The notes beneath the pieces were generated by a model that saw only the letters and a list, made by a program, of their open reading frames with translations, made no database searches and was not told the origin of the DNA. A stretch of 64,000 nt of DNA from NCBI GenBank assembly GCA_945909635.1, contig OX246691.1, forward strand, positions 1 to 64,000, given 5' to 3'. The DNA is from Clostridioides difficile_A. GTDB lineage: Bacteria; Bacillota; Clostridia; Peptostreptococcales; Peptostreptococcaceae. Every line of letters starts with the position of its first letter. Position 1 is the first letter of the stretch. Both the position numbers and the translations under genes were made by a program. This document shows, in pieces, positions 34,483-42,265 of this stretch.

Positions 34483-35565
34483 TTAACTATAGATTTTAAC
34501 TATATCTTCATATTTAGGTTTAATAACTATTTCACCATTCTTGTTTATAACTCCCCATTTATCATTTATACATACAAATGCCAATCCTTCTTTAAATGCA
34601 CATGCACTTTCAAATTGAGGCTTTATAACTATCTTACCTGTTTTATCTATATACCCCCATTTATCTCCAATATAAGCCACTGCTAAGTCTTCGCTAAAAT
34701 CATATAAATCTTGAAATTGAGGTTTAATAATTACTTCTCCTTCTCTATTTATTGCTCCATATTTATTGTTTTTACTTTGAAATACAAATAAATTCTCTGA
34801 TTTAGTATATGGTCTTCGTAATGACTCTTTTGAAATGACATTTTCATTTTTATCTATAGTAAAGTATGAACCCTCTTTGTATGCAGAAGCTAAACCACCA
34901 TAAAAACTCATTAAAGAGTCATACTTCGGTTCTATTATAAAATTTCCTTCTTTATCAATACAACCTTCTTTATCGTTTATTTTTACAGCAGCCAAATCTT
35001 CATAAAAATTTTCTGCTGACTCATATTTAGGTTCTATCACAAACTTACCTTCTTTATTTATAAAACCGTATTTATTATTTACTCGAACTCTAGCTAATCC
35101 ATTGCTAAATGAAAAACTTTGATCATTTTTAATATCTATTACAATATCACCTTTTGTATCTATATACTTATCTTTTCCATCTAATTTAATTTTAGCTAAT
35201 CCTTCACTAAAATCTAATGCTAAATCATATTGAGGATTAATAACTATGTCTCCCTTTTCATTTATATATCCATATTTTTCATTATCTCCAGTTCCAAATT
35301 GACAAACAGCTAATCCATCGAAAAAATATCCAAGGTAATCAAATTCTGGTTCTATTACAGTATTACCTTTTTTATCTATATATCCATATTTCCCATTTAG
35401 TTTAACTCTTGCTATTCCATCCTTAAAAGCATTTTCATTTGGATTATCATGCATTTTTTCTGAGTAATAAATATCTTCATTTGTATCTTCATTGCTATCA
35501 CTACATCCCACAATACCAAATCCTAATATACTTATAATTCCAATCAATAATATCTTTTTAAACAT
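34483..35565 (-). CDS. WG-repeat lipoprotein, 360 aa
   Basis: N-terminal signal with lipobox (MFKKILLIGIISILGFGIVG, then Cys21), so a membrane-anchored surface lipoprotein. Nine WG/KWG repeats of about 36 residues follow (pattern KYGYIDKKGNTVIEPEFD ... FxxGLA); the sixth is degenerate. AGGGGGG precedes the ATG. WG-repeat proteins occur in many bacterial surface proteins, with binding roles suspected. In a prophage, an exported lipoprotein suggests lysogenic conversion or superinfection exclusion. It shares a strand with the nuclease gene upstream. Confidence 0.85.
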   Translation of the reverse strand: MFKKILLIGIISILGFGIVGCSDSNEDTNEDIYYSEKMHDNPNENAFKDGIARVKLNGKYGYIDKKGNTVIEPEFDYLGYFFDGLAVCQFGTGDNEKYGYINEKGDIVINPQYDLALDFSEGLAKIKLDGKDKYIDTKGDIVIDIKNDQSFSFSNGLARVRVNNKYGFINKEGKFVIEPKYESAENFYEDLAAVKINDKEGCIDKEGNFIIEPKYDSLMSFYGGLASAYKEGSYFTIDKNENVISKESLRRPYTKSENLFVFQSKNNKYGAINREGEVIIKPQFQDLYDFSEDLAVAYIGDKWGYIDKTGKIVIKPQFESACAFKEGLAFVCINDKWGVINKNGEIVIKPKYEDIVKIYS

Positions 35566-35669
35566 AATATCCCCCCTTATATTCTGATACTTTAATTATA
35601 TCAAGCCTTAAAGGAAATTTATACTATAAAAGGAAATAGAAACTTTTAATTCTATTTTTATAAAATCAT

Positions 35670-37640
35670 TTATTCTAAATATTCAATAAAACATCCATCA
35701 AATGATTTTAGTTTATTTTTTAGTTTTGTATGTGTTATATTGTCCAAGCTTATTATATTGCCGTTTGTTTCTATCCTTTTTTTATATGTTGTTTCTGATA
35801 TATTTAAATAAATATATAAGTCTTTTAAAGAGGTAAATTTCTTTTTCTTATTATTTTTGTCAATTAAAAACACAGATTTACCATTTTTATATCCTTGTTG
35901 TTTTGCTACTTGTTGTTTTATACTTTGAGAATCATAATCACATTTATTGACATTTTTACCTTTTTTAAGATAATTAATCGTTGTACTTCTATCAATATTT
36001 AAAATCTCACTGATTTTTTTAGTACTCCTAATTCCGCTATTCCACAATTCCCATGCTTTAACGCATAAACTATTCTGACTTTCTTCCCATGCTTTATTCC
36101 AGTCTACATTACTTAAATCGAGTATATTTCCTAGTGACTTAGTAATATTTTCTTTTAACCAAGCCAACTCGGAATTTCTACAATCTATAACTATATAATT
36201 TTTTTCTTCTATCCCATTTAATAATGCTAATTCTCTTTTTAATTTGTCATTAATTCGTTCTTCTTTTAGATTTCTAGACCTTCTTCCTCTTCTACCCGTT
36301 TCTTGAAAATGTTGTCTTCCTTGAGCTTCAATAATTACATTTATATTTGGCAAATAAAAATCATATATCTTAACTTTAGATGAAATTTTATCCTCAATAT
36401 TAATGTTTCTACTCCAATCAAATGACTTTTGAGCTTCAAAATTTATGACTTTTTGATTTAAAATATCTTGAATAAATTTTTCTGGTATAGAAATACCATC
36501 AGAGCAATATCTACATCTATATCTATATGTATAAACATCACTTAATGAACTAGGTTTGTTACTTATTTTCCCACATGCGTCACATTTAAAATAAAAACTT
36601 TTACTAGAACACTTACTAATTTGTTTTGTGTCCACTTTATTTCCAAATTTATCACTAAATATCATATTAGCAATTTTTTTATCATTATACCAAATAGAGT
36701 CTTCAATCCTTATACTATTTCTCTTTGACATAGCAGCTATATTATTAGAACAATTTAAACATGAGACTTTGTTAGGTCTTCTTATGTTATCCCAACTCCT
36801 TTGAAATACATTATTGCATTTTAAACATTTCCAGTAGTGATTGTATGTTGAACCTAAATAAATGTTATCTTCAAGCAATACCCACTCTCCTATTAATCTA
36901 TTAACTTCATCTTTAGTCATATTCTTCATTAATTTCACATCAAAAATACTATTATAAAAACTTTTTATATTTAATCTACAATTTTCACATCTTATTCTAT
37001 TCCCAAATTTTATACTAGTCCAAGCCCTTTTAAATACATTACCACATCCTAAACACTTCCAACTATGTAGATATCGATTATTTTTATAAAAATCATCTTC
37101 TAACAATATCCATTTTCCTAAAAATTTATTAACCTCATTTTTACTCATATTTTTAATCAATACAACTTCATGAATAAAATCGTAAGAATTTTTCATATTA
37201 GATTTACAATTTTGACATTCTAAATACTTCCATCTTTGAATATCTGACCATTTTGCCTCAAAAACTTTACCACATTCTTTGCATCTCCAATTGTGCTGAT
37301 ATTTATTTCCTAAATAAATATCATCTGCCAATAATAACCACTTATCTATAAATTTATTAACTCTATCTTTAGACATACCTTTAGATATACGTACTTCTGA
37401 TATATTTTCATATTCATCTTTAATACCATTTATACATTTTAGGCATCTTATTGACTCTCTAGCTTTAATTTTACTCCAAGCTCTTTTAAATACATTGTCA
37501 CATTTACATTTCCAATTACTAACTTCTAAAGCTCCACCATATATCTCATCAACCAACTCTAAATCAACATCATGTTCCTTCAATAATCTATTAACTTCAT
37601 CTCTACACATACCCTTCTTCAACTTAACATCTTTAACCAC
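35670..37640 (-). CDS. Zinc-ribbon / Vsr-like endonuclease with NUMOD-type C-terminus
   Basis: Probably a free-standing homing endonuclease. Residues about 30-370 hold five treble-clef or zinc-ribbon units with CxxC pairs (WRCKECGKVF ... CQNC, and so on), the first four separated by repeated GMSKDEVNRF-like helical linkers. Residues about 380-510 form a PD-(D/E)XK/Vsr-like nuclease core: KIYDFYLPNINVIIEAQGRQ then HF, with VIDCRNSEL after it. The C-terminus has an HTH (STKKISEILNIDRSTTINYL) and a NUMOD1-like segment (FTSLKDLYIYLNISETTYKK). GTG start behind GAAGGTGAG. Its location beside the intron-bearing tape measure gene fits mobility of those introns or of itself. Confidence 0.8.
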   Translation of the reverse strand: MVKDVKLKKGMCRDEVNRLLKEHDVDLELVDEIYGGALEVSNWKCKCDNVFKRAWSKIKARESIRCLKCINGIKDEYENISEVRISKGMSKDRVNKFIDKWLLLADDIYLGNKYQHNWRCKECGKVFEAKWSDIQRWKYLECQNCKSNMKNSYDFIHEVVLIKNMSKNEVNKFLGKWILLEDDFYKNNRYLHSWKCLGCGNVFKRAWTSIKFGNRIRCENCRLNIKSFYNSIFDVKLMKNMTKDEVNRLIGEWVLLEDNIYLGSTYNHYWKCLKCNNVFQRSWDNIRRPNKVSCLNCSNNIAAMSKRNSIRIEDSIWYNDKKIANMIFSDKFGNKVDTKQISKCSSKSFYFKCDACGKISNKPSSLSDVYTYRYRCRYCSDGISIPEKFIQDILNQKVINFEAQKSFDWSRNINIEDKISSKVKIYDFYLPNINVIIEAQGRQHFQETGRRGRRSRNLKEERINDKLKRELALLNGIEEKNYIVIDCRNSELAWLKENITKSLGNILDLSNVDWNKAWEESQNSLCVKAWELWNSGIRSTKKISEILNIDRSTTINYLKKGKNVNKCDYDSQSIKQQVAKQQGYKNGKSVFLIDKNNKKKKFTSLKDLYIYLNISETTYKKRIETNGNIISLDNITHTKLKNKLKSFDGCFIEYLE

Positions 37641-37692
37641 AATCTCACCTTCTCCAAGCTAAATAAATTAAATTACATTTACAATATACACA

Positions 37693-38031
37693 TCAACGTA
37701 TTTGTCTAAACAACCAGTCTATAGTCCTTCTAAAGCCTACTTCTGCTTTCAATTTATAAACTTCTTCAAAGTCATCTTCTACATCAACACATCTATTCAA
37801 TAAATCCATATATCTACATATGATATCAATAGAAACTCTCTCAAAGAACAATTCATTTTCAATTATGTATCTCACATTCTTCAAATTACAATCTCTTACA
37901 TTATCTAAAAATCTTTTAATTATAACTGATAAATCAATGTCTTGTTTTACAAACCTTATCATTTCAATTCTTTGCTCATTTTTTTCTAAAGTATTCCCCT
38001 GAAATCTCCCCACCGTCTTGATTATACTCAT
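37693..38031 (-). CDS. Small paralogous accessory protein A, 112 aa
   Basis: ATG at 38031 correctly spaced after AAGGAGG; a TTG six bases upstream is less likely. It belongs to a family with three copies in this window (also 39172 and 45018). All share an IIKT-x-x-x-F-x-G-x-x-L-E start, KNVRYIIENELFFERV in the middle and LKAEVGFRRTIDWLFRQ at the end. Soluble, helical and basic. Each copy lies downstream in a leftward transcript near regulators or Bro-type genes. Function unknown; possibly an antirepressor partner. Confidence 0.8.
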   Translation of the reverse strand: MSIIKTVGRFQGNTLEKNEQRIEMIRFVKQDIDLSVIIKRFLDNVRDCNLKNVRYIIENELFFERVSIDIICRYMDLLNRCVDVEDDFEEVYKLKAEVGFRRTIDWLFRQIR

Positions 38032-38072
38032 ACCCAACCTCCTTATTTTAACATTTGTATTTTTTATAAGAA

Positions 38073-38158
38073 GTTGATATAATCAAATTAACTTTGTTGA
38101 TGATTATATCAACTCTTTAAAAGGTTCTACCACTCGCCAAAGTCTGTAGAGCCTTTTT
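38073..38158 (-). promoter_or_regulatory. Structured leader upstream of accessory protein A
   Basis: Two strong hairpins in the leader: GTTGATATAATC/GATTATATCAAC (38073-38113), and AAAAGGTTCTAC/GTAGAGCCTTTTT with the loop motif CCACTCGCCAAAGT (38119-38158). They lie between the minus-strand promoter and the gene, so could attenuate it. A hairpin with the same loop motif in opposite orientation lies at 40375-40418. Confidence 0.55.
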
Positions 38159-38195
38159 GTATCACCCATACACTTTCACACATTCGTTGTAATAT

Positions 38196-38282
38196 TGTAT
38201 GATTATATTATAATACCATCTTTTACTATTTTCAACCTTTTGTAGGAATGTTTTTTACAAATGTATGATTTTGTTGTATAAT
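38196..38282. promoter_or_regulatory. Divergent promoters and repeated operator-like motif
   Basis: Rightward: TTTACA (38254) - 17 nt - TATAAT (38277-38282). Leftward: TTGAAA (38230-38235) - 17 nt - TATAAT (38207-38212). TGTATGATT occurs at 38196-38204 and 38262-38270, one copy at each promoter. This layout fits control of both directions by the HTH-TPR protein encoded to the right. Confidence 0.7.
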
Positions 38283-38302
38283 TAATATAAGGAGTGATAC
38301 AA

Positions 38303-39040
38303 ATGGATAAAAGTAACATCGGAAAAAATATAAAAAGATATAGACTTTTAAATGGTTGGACTCAAGAAGAATTGGCAAATGAATCAGGTCTTTCAAAAAA
38401 TGCTATATATAATTATGAAAATGAAAAAAGAATTCCAAATATGACTATTCTAAAGAAAATTTGTGATGCACTAAATATAAACTATAATGATATTATGAGC
38501 GAAGATTTGGACAACAGTAAATTTTTAGAAGGTATTTCACTTGGCAAAGATTTGTTATCTGAAAATCCAAATGATGCTTTTATTCATAGGTTCTTAGGTC
38601 TAACATATAGTCTGTTAAAAGAATATAATAAATCTATTGAATATTATTTAAAATCTATTGAATTAGATGATAAATCTATTGAGGCTTATGTTGCACTAGG
38701 GGATATCTTTCTTGAAACTAATGAATATGATAAAGCTGTTGTATATTATAATAAAGCTATAGAGTTAGATTATAAATGTATAGAAGCATATACTAGAAGA
38801 GAATTTATATTCAATAATGTACCAAAATATAGTTTATTAATAAGAAACTCAATAGAATCATCAAACAATGTACAGGATTCTGAAATTATTGAAGTAAGAA
38901 AAATAAAACATGTTGATATAAAAAAAGATAATCTTCTCAATAAGCTATATTCAAAGTCTCAAAAACTGAATAATGATGAATTAGAAGCAATTCTTAATAT
39001 TGTAAATGTTTTTAATAAACAAAAAGAAGAGGATGATTAA
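38303..39040 (+). CDS. HTH (XRE/Cro-CI) regulator with TPR domain
   Basis: 245 residues from the ATG at 38303 behind AAGGAGTGAT. Residues about 4-62 form a Cro/CI-type helix-turn-helix (WTQEELANESGLSKNAIYNY). Residues about 75-170 carry two to three TPR units (KSIEYYLKSIELDDKSIEAY; KAVVYYNKAIELDYKCIEAY). The C-terminal part is polar. HTH-TPR proteins are often peptide- or partner-responsive switches. It faces the leftward accessory-A transcript across a shared promoter region, and resembles the regulator at 41.0 kb. Probable local repressor. Confidence 0.85.
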   Translation: MDKSNIGKNIKRYRLLNGWTQEELANESGLSKNAIYNYENEKRIPNMTILKKICDALNINYNDIMSEDLDNSKFLEGISLGKDLLSENPNDAFIHRFLGLTYSLLKEYNKSIEYYLKSIELDDKSIEAYVALGDIFLETNEYDKAVVYYNKAIELDYKCIEAYTRREFIFNNVPKYSLLIRNSIESSNNVQDSEIIEVRKIKHVDIKKDNLLNKLYSKSQKLNNDELEAILNIVNVFNKQKEEDD

Positions 39041-39058
39041 TATACGCCTCTTTTTTTT
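39026..39058 (+). terminator. Terminator of the HTH-TPR gene
   Basis: AGAGG/CCTCT stem over a 14-nt loop followed by eight T residues; overlaps the gene's last codons. Confidence 0.75.
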
Positions 39059-39124
39059 GTACCCTGTTAGTCCAATGTTGAAATTCCAACAAGTATACAC
39101 TATGAAAACACTTTTATTTTATAT

Positions 39125-39153
39125 AAAAAAAGACAGCTATATAAGCTGCCTTA
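39125..39153 (-). terminator. Terminator of the accessory B operon
   Basis: GGCAGCT/AGCTGTC stem followed by TTTTTTTAT on the minus strand. Confidence 0.75.
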
Positions 39154-39171
39154 ATATTTTTAACTTCTCCA

Positions 39172-39510
39172 TCAATATGTTTGTCTAACCAAATAATCTA
39201 TAGTTCTTCTAAATCCATTCTCTGCTTTTAATATATAAGCTTCTTCAAATCTACATTCTATATCAGTATACCTATTCAATGTATCTATATATCTACATAT
39301 CGTCGGAACAGAAATCCTTTCAAAGAATAACTCGTTTTCAATTATGTATCTCACATTCTTCAAATCGTAATCTTTCACACTATCTAAAAATCTTTTAATT
39401 ATAATCATCAAATTACTATCGTCTTTGACATTCCTTATCATCTGAACCCTTTTTGAATTTCTTTGCAATGTATCCCCATCGAATTTGTGAACTGTTTTAA
39501 TTATACACAT
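39172..39510 (-). CDS. Small paralogous accessory protein B, 112 aa
   Basis: Second copy of the three-member family. It shares most positions with copy A, including KNVRYIIENELFFERI and LKAENGFRRTIDYLVRQ. The ATG lies 14 nt after the stop of the Bro-type gene, with only a weak ribosome binding site, so translation is probably coupled. It ends the leftward operon that starts at 40.8 kb. Function unknown. Confidence 0.8.
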   Translation of the reverse strand: MCIIKTVHKFDGDTLQRNSKRVQMIRNVKDDSNLMIIIKRFLDSVKDYDLKNVRYIIENELFFERISVPTICRYIDTLNRYTDIECRFEEAYILKAENGFRRTIDYLVRQTY

Positions 39511-39524
39511 AAGCAGTCACCACT

Positions 39525-40298
39525 CTAATTATTCCAAGTATATACATCATCCATGCTTTCTATTCCATCTATCATTGCATGAACCTCATTGAATTTAGTA
39601 ACCGGTATATCTTCCCACTTAGTTACATTATATATTGAAAATAATCTTGTCACCACAGTTCTATAATCATAGTTATAAGCATTTACATTATATCCTTTTA
39701 ATTCTGATAGCTTTATCTTTAGCAATTTTGATAACATTCTTGTGTTCTTAGCTTTGAAACCTATCATATTTTTCATTTCTTGAAATTGTTTATCTTGTTT
39801 CTTATATTTCTTATCTAATTTACTTTCTATTTGATTAAATCTACTATCTATTTTCTTATCATTTTCTATTGCAACTTGTTTTATCCCAGCAAGTATACCA
39901 TTAAATATCATTGGAGCTACTCTTTCTTCTAAGTTGTTTATATCATATGAACCAGTTTTCCTTATAGTATCTACAACATCCCATACCCAGTCCATAAAAT
40001 CATCAGCTTTAGGCTGTCTGCTGTATCTGCATATCTCCATTACTCCTTTTGCTGTATAAACAATTGTATTCTGAGGTGTTCCTTGAGGTGTAATCAAATT
40101 GATTACGGCTGAAAATTTATCTAATCTATCTTTATTTCTAGTATGTATATTGCTTATAGATATTCGTGGTTCTGAATATCCCAGTGCTGTCCCTATTTGT
40201 TCTCTAGTCATCAATATATCTTTTGTATCATTCTCATAAAAATCACACTGTACTTTTCCAAAACTTTCTGATTTAACCAATTCCAAATTATTCATCAT
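39525..40298 (-). CDS. Bro-N antirepressor-like protein, 257 aa
   Basis: N-terminal Bro-N domain (about 1-115): SFGKVQCDFYENDTKDILMT, then QIGTALGYSEP, PQNTIVYTAKGVMEICRYSR and FMDWVWDVVDTIRKTGSYD. A helical linker follows. The C-terminal about 85-residue domain (MIGFKAKNTRMLSKLLKIKL through YNVTKWEDIPVTKFNEV) also ends the protein at 46.7 kb. Such proteins bind DNA or a repressor to induce prophages. GAGGAGG precedes the ATG, and the leader contains two strong hairpins. Confidence 0.85.
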   Translation of the reverse strand: MMNNLELVKSESFGKVQCDFYENDTKDILMTREQIGTALGYSEPRISISNIHTRNKDRLDKFSAVINLITPQGTPQNTIVYTAKGVMEICRYSRQPKADDFMDWVWDVVDTIRKTGSYDINNLEERVAPMIFNGILAGIKQVAIENDKKIDSRFNQIESKLDKKYKKQDKQFQEMKNMIGFKAKNTRMLSKLLKIKLSELKGYNVNAYNYDYRTVVTRLFSIYNVTKWEDIPVTKFNEVHAMIDGIESMDDVYTWNN

Positions 40299-40323
40299 AT
40301 AAAATCCTCCTCAAATTCATTGT

Positions 40324-40418
40324 AAGAAGTATCACTCTATGATAGAATATTTCATAGAGAATAACTTCTTGTATAAAGTAGTCCATCGTTACTTTGGTCG
40401 GAGCGTGGGCTACTTTTT
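40324..40418 (-). promoter_or_regulatory. Hairpins in the leader of the Bro-type gene
   Basis: First hairpin 40324-40370 (AAGAAGT...CTCTATGA with TCATAGAG...ACTTCTT). Second 40375-40418 (AAAGTAGTCC/GGGCTACTTTTT) with loop motif CCACGCTCCGACCAAAGT on the minus strand. The second also works as an end signal for the RHH gene. Confidence 0.5.
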
Positions 40419-40587
40419 ATTTGTTTTCCAAAAGTAAATCTACTCCTTTTCTTATTGCTTCTGTTCTAGTGATATTTTCTTTCTCACAATAATCTAACAA
40501 TTTCTTATGAGTGTTTTCATCAAATCTTACTTTAACATCAACATTTTTAGGATTATTTACTTTTGGTCTTCCCATCTTAGAACTCAT
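40417..40587 (-). CDS. Ribbon-helix-helix (CopG/Arc-type) protein, 56 aa
   Basis: Begins MSSKMGRPKVNNPKNVDVKV, the usual GRPK arm, then VKVRFDENTHKKLLDYCEKE and TRTEAIRKGVDLLLENK: a beta strand followed by two helices typical of RHH DNA-binding dimers. It sits between the 42-residue gene and the Bro-type gene in the leftward operon. AGGTG before the ATG is a modest ribosome binding site. Possibly a Cro-like repressor of the operon. Confidence 0.8.
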   Translation of the reverse strand: MSSKMGRPKVNNPKNVDVKVRFDENTHKKLLDYCEKENITRTEAIRKGVDLLLENK

Positions 40588-40684
40588 TATTACACCTCAC
40601 TTTTTGTGTTCCACAATATAATTGTATTATTCGTGTTCCAAAAAGTCAATGTATTTTCCAAATTTTTCTAATAATTTTTTTCAA

Positions 40685-40813
40685 TCAATCAATTTGAGGA
40701 AGGTCGATTTGCTTAATAATTTTGTCTTGGCTGATGTCGTGAACTACTACTTCAGATATATCTTCTTTTAAATCTATTGTTTTTCTTAAATTCTCTCCAT
40801 TAATTATTTTCAT
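40685..40813 (-). CDS. 42-aa hypothetical protein
   Basis: First gene of the leftward operon, with a strong AAAGGGAGG before the ATG. Product MKIINGENLRKTIDLKEDIS and on to a short acidic/hydrophobic end. No membrane segment. Its position directly opposite the HTH-TPR repressor suggests a small early regulator, like a Cro or antirepressor peptide, but no family is recognised. Confidence 0.65.
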   Translation of the reverse strand: MKIINGENLRKTIDLKEDISEVVVHDISQDKIIKQIDLPQID

Positions 40814-40886
40814 AATTGACGCCTCCCTTTTATTTATATCTTACTCAATGTTTCTCGAAATAAAACCTCCATTAACCTAAAATAAT

Positions 40887-40955
40887 ATTATACTAAAATC
40901 AAGATAACACATGATAACATTCGTATACTTTTTGTTATCTTAATCTTAGTATAAT
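40887..40955. promoter_or_regulatory. Mirror-image divergent promoters with operators in the spacers
   Basis: Leftward TATAAT at 40887-40892 and rightward TATAAT at 40950-40955. Each is preceded by nearly the same 17-nt spacer: TGTTATCTTGATTTTAG (minus) and TGTTATCTTAATCTTAG (plus). The conserved AAGATAACA arms are inverted repeats 24 nt apart, with another GATAACA at 40913-40919. A dimeric repressor could close both promoters at once. The HTH-TPR protein next door is the natural candidate. Confidence 0.75.
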
Positions 40956-41033
40956 AGCACTATGTCAAAATGTCAACAAAATATATACATTTGTTGTCAT
41001 TTATGTTACACTTATGAAAAAGGAGATGATATC

Positions 41034-41792
41034 ATGAGTATTGGAGAGAATATAAAAACGTTTAGAACAGCTAAAATGATGACTCAAGAACAATTAGCTG
41101 AAAAAGCTGGAATATCGAGAGTTGCACTAGGTAATTATGAAAGAGAAGAAAGAACTCCTAATTTAGATATACTTGAAAAATTAGCTGTGGCTCTAGATAC
41201 ATCTACATATATTATTATAAATTTAAATCTTTTAAGTCTAGAAGATATTTATGATATAAAAATAGTACAGAATGAATATGTTCCATTAACATCAATGCAA
41301 AAAAAGAAAATAAGAGATTCTTTAGAATGTTATTCAATAGAAATACATAAAAAGACTAGTCATAATTTTTATGACCCTTTTTATCTTGGTGAAATATATA
41401 CAAAAAGAGCATTTATGTATACTCTATTAGACGAATATGAAAAAGCATTAAATGATTATGCTGAAGCAATCAATTTGAATGATAAATTTGAAGAGGCATA
41501 CTTAGGAAGAAGAGAACTTTATAATTTTTTAGGCTTTAAGGAAAAGGCTATAAACGACCTTAATAAAATGAATAAAATACGTTATGGAGACGATTATGAA
41601 TCCATTACTGATAATGAATCATACAATATATTCGAAAATCGTATGAAGCATCTAAGTAAATTTGCTATAAAGAGCAAACTTAAAAACAGCTCTTCATTAT
41701 CTAGCAAAATAAACCTACTAAACGATGATTGTCTAGACTTAATCTCCAATCTGGTAGATAAACTAATACAAGATAAAAACAACCTAAAATAA
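41034..41792 (+). CDS. Second HTH (XRE) regulator with TPR-like domain
   Basis: 252 residues from the ATG at 41034 behind AAAGGAGATGAT; the upstream in-frame extension has no ribosome binding site. Residues about 4-60 form the helix-turn-helix (MTQEQLAEKAGISRVALGNY). A TPR-like stretch follows near residues 115-175 (EYEKALNDYAEAINLNDKFE), and a helical C-terminus. Same design as the 38.3-kb regulator but with diverged sequence. Faces the 42-aa/RHH/Bro operon across the mirrored operators, so it is probably its repressor. Confidence 0.85.
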   Translation: MSIGENIKTFRTAKMMTQEQLAEKAGISRVALGNYEREERTPNLDILEKLAVALDTSTYIIINLNLLSLEDIYDIKIVQNEYVPLTSMQKKKIRDSLECYSIEIHKKTSHNFYDPFYLGEIYTKRAFMYTLLDEYEKALNDYAEAINLNDKFEEAYLGRRELYNFLGFKEKAINDLNKMNKIRYGDDYESITDNESYNIFENRMKHLSKFAIKSKLKNSSSLSSKINLLNDDCLDLISNLVDKLIQDKNNLK

Positions 41793-41825
41793 GTATCTCT
41801 ACAATCAGAGATGCTTATTTTTATT
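41790..41825 (+). terminator. Terminator of the second HTH regulator
   Basis: AAGTATCTCT/AGAGATGCTT stem followed by ATTTTTATTT. Confidence 0.8.
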
Positions 41826-41850
41826 TATAACAGATAAATATAATTATTTA

Positions 41851-41867
41851 TGTCACACTTCTGTCAT
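41851..41867 (+). repeat. TGTCA-type direct repeat, copy 1
   Basis: TGTCACACTTCTGTCAT: two TGTCAY units 11 bp apart, upstream of the 83-aa membrane protein. Related copies at 43705 and 44915. Confidence 0.55.
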
Positions 41868-41955
41868 CGTTGCATTTACTAGTTTCTATTAAAATAATTT
41901 CAAATCAATCCTTATTAGTTTATAATAAATATATAATATAAACTGGAGGTATCTT

Positions 41956-42207
41956 ATGAAAAAGAAATCCTTATCTGATTTATCATTGATAATTTTAGTA
42001 ATATCAATGATATTAGTAATTTTAGAATTATTAAATATAATTAAAATACCATTGACAGTTATAATCTTATTATTCATAACCCTATTAAGTATAATGACAT
42101 GGATAGATTATAAAAATAATAAAAAAATACAAATGTCTATTGGAATTTTAATACTTATCGTTTTTATTATTTTTATAATTCATAATTTACTTTTTAATAA
42201 TATGTAA
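41956..42207 (+). CDS. Small membrane protein, 83 aa
   Basis: CTGGAGG ribosome binding site. Nearly all hydrophobic, with three predicted membrane segments (about residues 8-25, 31-46 and 59-80) and a short polar loop WIDYKNNKK between the last two. No family recognised. It sits among exported or membrane proteins of the accessory block. A paired 11-bp repeat lies about 90 bp upstream. Confidence 0.7.
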   Translation: MKKKSLSDLSLIILVISMILVILELLNIIKIPLTVIILLFITLLSIMTWIDYKNNKKIQMSIGILILIVFIIFIIHNLLFNNM

Positions 42208-42227
42208 AATATTATATTTCTTCAATA

Positions 42228-42254
42228 AAAAAAGACAATCCTAATTGACTGTCT
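42228..42254 (-). terminator. Terminator of the CFI-box gene
   Basis: AGACAGTC/GACAATCT-type stem followed by TTTTTTTATTG on the minus strand. Confidence 0.75.
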
Positions 42255-42265
42255 CTATTGAATCA

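Noticed and set aside
41889..42077. Minus-strand frame opposite the 83-aa membrane protein
   Set aside because: The + strand gene has the ribosome binding site and a better membrane-protein pattern.
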